Origin: Salvator merianae
Lineage: Eukaryota > Chordata > Lepidosauria > Squamata > Teiidae
Direction: 5' to 3'
Assembly: GCA_003586115.2 (NCBI GenBank)
Contig: QVOM02000053.1
Coordinates: 727,658-791,657, forward strand
DNA length: 64,000 nucleotides
The position numbers and the translations under genes were made by a program. Under the pieces are notes generated by a model. That model saw only the letters and a list, made by a program, of their open reading frames with translations. It searched no databases and had not been told where the DNA came from. Below, one piece after another: positions 61,337 through 64,000 of this stretch (position 1 is its first letter; each line of letters begins with the position of its first letter).

Positions 61337-64000
61337 CTAGTACTGATGCAGGTAGGACGGCCTGCGCTCGTGCTTGACGGGAAAAGGTTTAAAGCCCTTG
61401 TTCATCTGTTTGTGCTGAGGCGGCGGCGGCGGCGACTGCTGAGGTGGTGCGTAGGCAAAAGAGGAGGAGGAAATCCCTGCTGGCGGCGTGCAGTCATTGG
61501 CGGTTGACCAAACGGGCGACGGCAGGATCTGCATGGAGTCGTTCCACTGGCTGGCAGGGCTGCTGATCTGATACAAGGACAGGCTTTGACTGGGCAGGGC
61601 GTGCTGCCAAGGAGCCTTGGGGGGCCAGGTTTTGGTTTTGTTGTCCTGCAAGAGACCCAGGGAACAGCTGAGCTTCCTTCCTGTCGCCCACCGCCAGGAG
61701 CTGCTGCTACCAGCACATCGCCCCCTCCCCAAAAGCAGCAAGCGGGGCATGAACAAATCCCCCGCTACCCCAACCTCAGCTGATCTAGTCCACCGAGACG
61801 GTTTTTACTCTGACGCAGACTCTCAGGGGGCTTCGGCGGGCCCCTCTGCCCCTGCCTGCCTGAGGAACACCGGTGTTTGGCGATGTTTCTGCTGTGGCAA
61901 AAGTTCACAGGAACTGAACTCCCCAAACCAGAAACAAAACCTTTTCCAAACACGGCTTAACCCCACCTCAAACAATTTCTGTGAATCGTGTGAAAACTTT
62001 GTCCAGCCCTGGAAGTCAGTGAATCTTGTTTGCTATGCATATTCAACGAAGTAACTGTCTGCAGATGAGGTGGGATTTTGGGGGCCCGTCCTGTTGATTC
62101 TCTGCTCATCATCCTCTTTGACAAAGGCGTCTGGACTTGGACCCTTCACTGCAAAATACCTGACTTAGGGTGCAATCACACAGGGCTTACTTTGGATCGC
62201 CCCTTCTGCAGATGTCAGACTTAATGCCTAAAGCCACCCGTGCAATTGCACCTTTTGCCGCTTCCTTCTGTGCTCATCAATGACTGGTCGCAGCTGGCCT
62301 GGGATGTCCTGCCTCTGATGTGCAGACCAGCCACAGTAGCCATTTCCAGGCTGCCGTTGGCTAAGGGAGCCCACCCCGAGCAGCAAATTGCCCCGAGAGT
62401 TATTATTTGCTGCCTGTGGAAGGGGTGGATAATCAGCAGCTTGGGGACGCAGCAAGTGGCGTTTTTTATCTTTTGTCTGACCCTGAGACTCAAATTTGCC
62501 ATGGGGCACTTCGAAACAAGTGTCTGAACGCACCCTGAGTTGCTCTCTGCCCAGTGTCCCGAAGCAGAGTCAAAATTCTTCCTCTAGGCAATTCTCCTAC
62601 CATTCCCAACAGTGATATCCTCAGACAGGAAAACAGGAGCCACCTGTGAGAAGTGGCTTTGTGTTCTCTAATCAGGCGACAAAGATTGAACCTAAAGAGA
62701 AGTCCAGCCGAAAAACCCTGAGCAGACCTCAATAATTTCTATTTCTTCCACACCACGCACTATCACTATCGGAGACAACAGTTGTTCCCGCTGTGGCTGC
62801 AGAACTGGACATCGTTAAGGAATGAAAAATTAGGGCAGGGTTAGGGGTGTTTTCCCCCTACAGGTTCTTATTAAAAGGAAAACGCTGTCGGCAACGCCCG
62901 AAGGAGGCCGCCCCACGAGCCAAGAGGCCGCGTCCCATCGGATACTTGCCTGATTATGATCATCCATGGCGGAGAGGTGGGGAGGTGAAGGGATTGTGCT
63001 TGGCTCTTGTTCTCCACTGCTGTGTTTCCTGCAGAAATATTCAATCACATAAAATATTCTGTTAGCCAAATAGCAGGGTCTCCAGTGAGAAAACCTTTAA
63101 TAATGGGAAGTGTTTTGTTCTGTAAAGTGGAAACAAGGAGCAGGTTTAACGTGGCACGCGCAGCATCGACGGGGTGCCCTCCTAGGAAGACCAAGTCCAG
63201 GTGACCCGGAACTCTCCATCGCATCCCCCATCGGAGGACGGGCTGCTTCTGCGATGCAGCCAAGGGAAACGGGGATCGGTTCTTCGGCTGGCACCTCGAG
63301 AGGGGCGTTCTGCTGCTCGGCCACTCCTGGTGCTTGTGGGGAGGCTGACAGGCTCCCTGCATTCTGAGGGTCAGCAGGCAGAGCGGGGGCAGGGGGGATA
63401 GCCTCAATGTCTCTAATGCTTTCTCTTGACCCTTTATGCTATTATTTATTCTAGTCCAGAGTTTCCCAAAGTCTGGGTCACAGGGAAATTTAGGACGCCA
63501 CAGCTACACAAGGCCTCCTTCCCCACTGAACTTTTATATGCAAAAAGTATCTTCTGAAGCACAGAGGCAGGGGCAGGTGGGTGGCCAAATGGTCTCGTTT
63601 CTGAGTAGCAGTCATAACTCACAAAAGTTTGAGAAACCCTGTCCTAGTGTTCTTGCTTTCTCCACAATCCCCGCCATGCAATAAAAAATGTCAGGTTTGT
63701 ACACGCAGCAGAGGCTTCACATGCCCCGTGCTGCTTTCCCAGGACGGACCGTCAAAACACCTTCGGGGCAAAAGTAATCAAAACCAGGAGCAGCAATGGA
63801 CACTCAGAGGCCGCCTTGTGCAAGAGCGACTGCCTAAGGCCACGGCAAGGGGAGAGGGCTGCTGGTCTCTAGCCGCAGCCTTCCTCGTAGCTCCCCCGGG
63901 TACAGAACGTTCTGGAACGGGGAGCGTGACCTCCCAAAATCAGGCTCCTCCCCACTCCCGCCACTCACCTTCTTTGCTTGACCGCAGCGATGATGTCTGG
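61337..64000 (-). CDS. GARRE1: Granule-associated Rac and RHOG effector 1 (partial, C-terminal exons)
   Basis: GARRE1 (KIAA0355) is a Rac1/RhoG effector linked to P-bodies and the CCR4-NOT machinery (literature knowledge). Three exons are seen, transcribed right to left: 63969-64000 (cut by the window edge, ends PDIIAAVKQR), 62950-63028 (KHSSGEQEPSTIPSPPHLSA...) and 61337-61645 (DNKTKTWPPKAPWQH... to RRPSYLHQY and stop). Phases fit: the first exon ends with AG, completed by G of the next. Identity rests on close agreement with the human C-terminus that I recall (AAVKQRRKHSSGEQ, DNKTKTWPPKAPWQH, a Pro-rich stretch and an RRPxYLxQY end). The middle exon uses a GC splice donor (gcaagt). Most of the protein lies beyond 64000. 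Confidence 0.9.
61646..62949 (-). other. GARRE1: GARRE1 last intron
   Basis: A 1.3 kb intron bounded by a GC donor and a normal AG acceptor. No other feature is recognised. Confidence 0.8.
63029..63968 (-). other. GARRE1: GARRE1 penultimate intron
   Basis: A GT-AG intron with donor gtgagt at 63963-63968 and acceptor ttctgcag at 63029-63036. I see no gene or repeat of note. Confidence 0.8.

Noticed and set aside
1..64000. CRISPR arrays, bacterial operons or prokaryotic mobile elements
   Set aside because: Regular short repeats here are microsatellites. The gene structure is that of an intron-containing vertebrate genome.
1..64000. tRNA, rRNA or microRNA genes
   Set aside because: I saw no A/B-box-bearing cloverleaf or convincing hairpin by eye. 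A covariance-model scan would be needed to exclude them.

Overview
The window is vertebrate nuclear DNA, most likely from a squamate or related reptile. I infer this from intron-rich genes with CpG-island promoters, many degraded CR1/L2-like LINE ends (including a module ending 'cggcttacaa' that I know from squamates), and a gene order matching the sauropsid chromosome that combines parts of human 16q and 19q13. Species assignment is inference.

Layout. 1-11,060 is repeat-rich and holds no gene. A block of about 4.2-4.3 kb is present twice in tandem (1-4263 and 5172-9367). Each copy starts with a palindromic four-unit repeat (1-1770; 5172-6941) that carries many CTCF-like motifs. Next to these lie short arrays of a ~127 bp GC-rich satellite with an internal TTAGGG motif (4265-4510; 10690-11061). 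11,062-17,100 is ordinary intergenic DNA with microsatellites and LINE remnants. A CpG island (17,100-18,600) ends in a probable non-coding first exon of KIFC3.

Genes. KIFC3 (+, coding exons recognised from 24,350 to 36,324) is a C-terminal kinesin with a coiled-coil stalk followed by a complete motor. KATNB1 (-, 51,673 down to 38,804; 5'UTR exon near 54,750) is the complete 19-coding-exon p80 subunit of the microtubule-severing katanin. The two genes converge tail to tail, as in mammals. SS18L2 (+, 55,612-57,161) is a complete 77-residue, three-exon gene starting about 0.8 kb from the KATNB1 promoter. GARRE1 (-, 64,000 down to 61,337) is represented by its last three coding exons and a long AT-rich 3'UTR.

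KIFC3 and KATNB1 are both microtubule genes. KIFC3 is a minus-end-directed motor, and KATNB1 targets katanin to centrosomes and spindle poles. SS18L2 and GARRE1 have no obvious shared pathway with them. In human the four genes lie on three chromosomes (16q, 3p, 19q), so the linkage here is of evolutionary interest. A 275-base assembly gap (54,396-54,670) lies just inside KATNB1 intron 1. The least explained part of the window is the duplicated, palindromic, CTCF-motif-rich and telomere-motif-flanked segment at the left.
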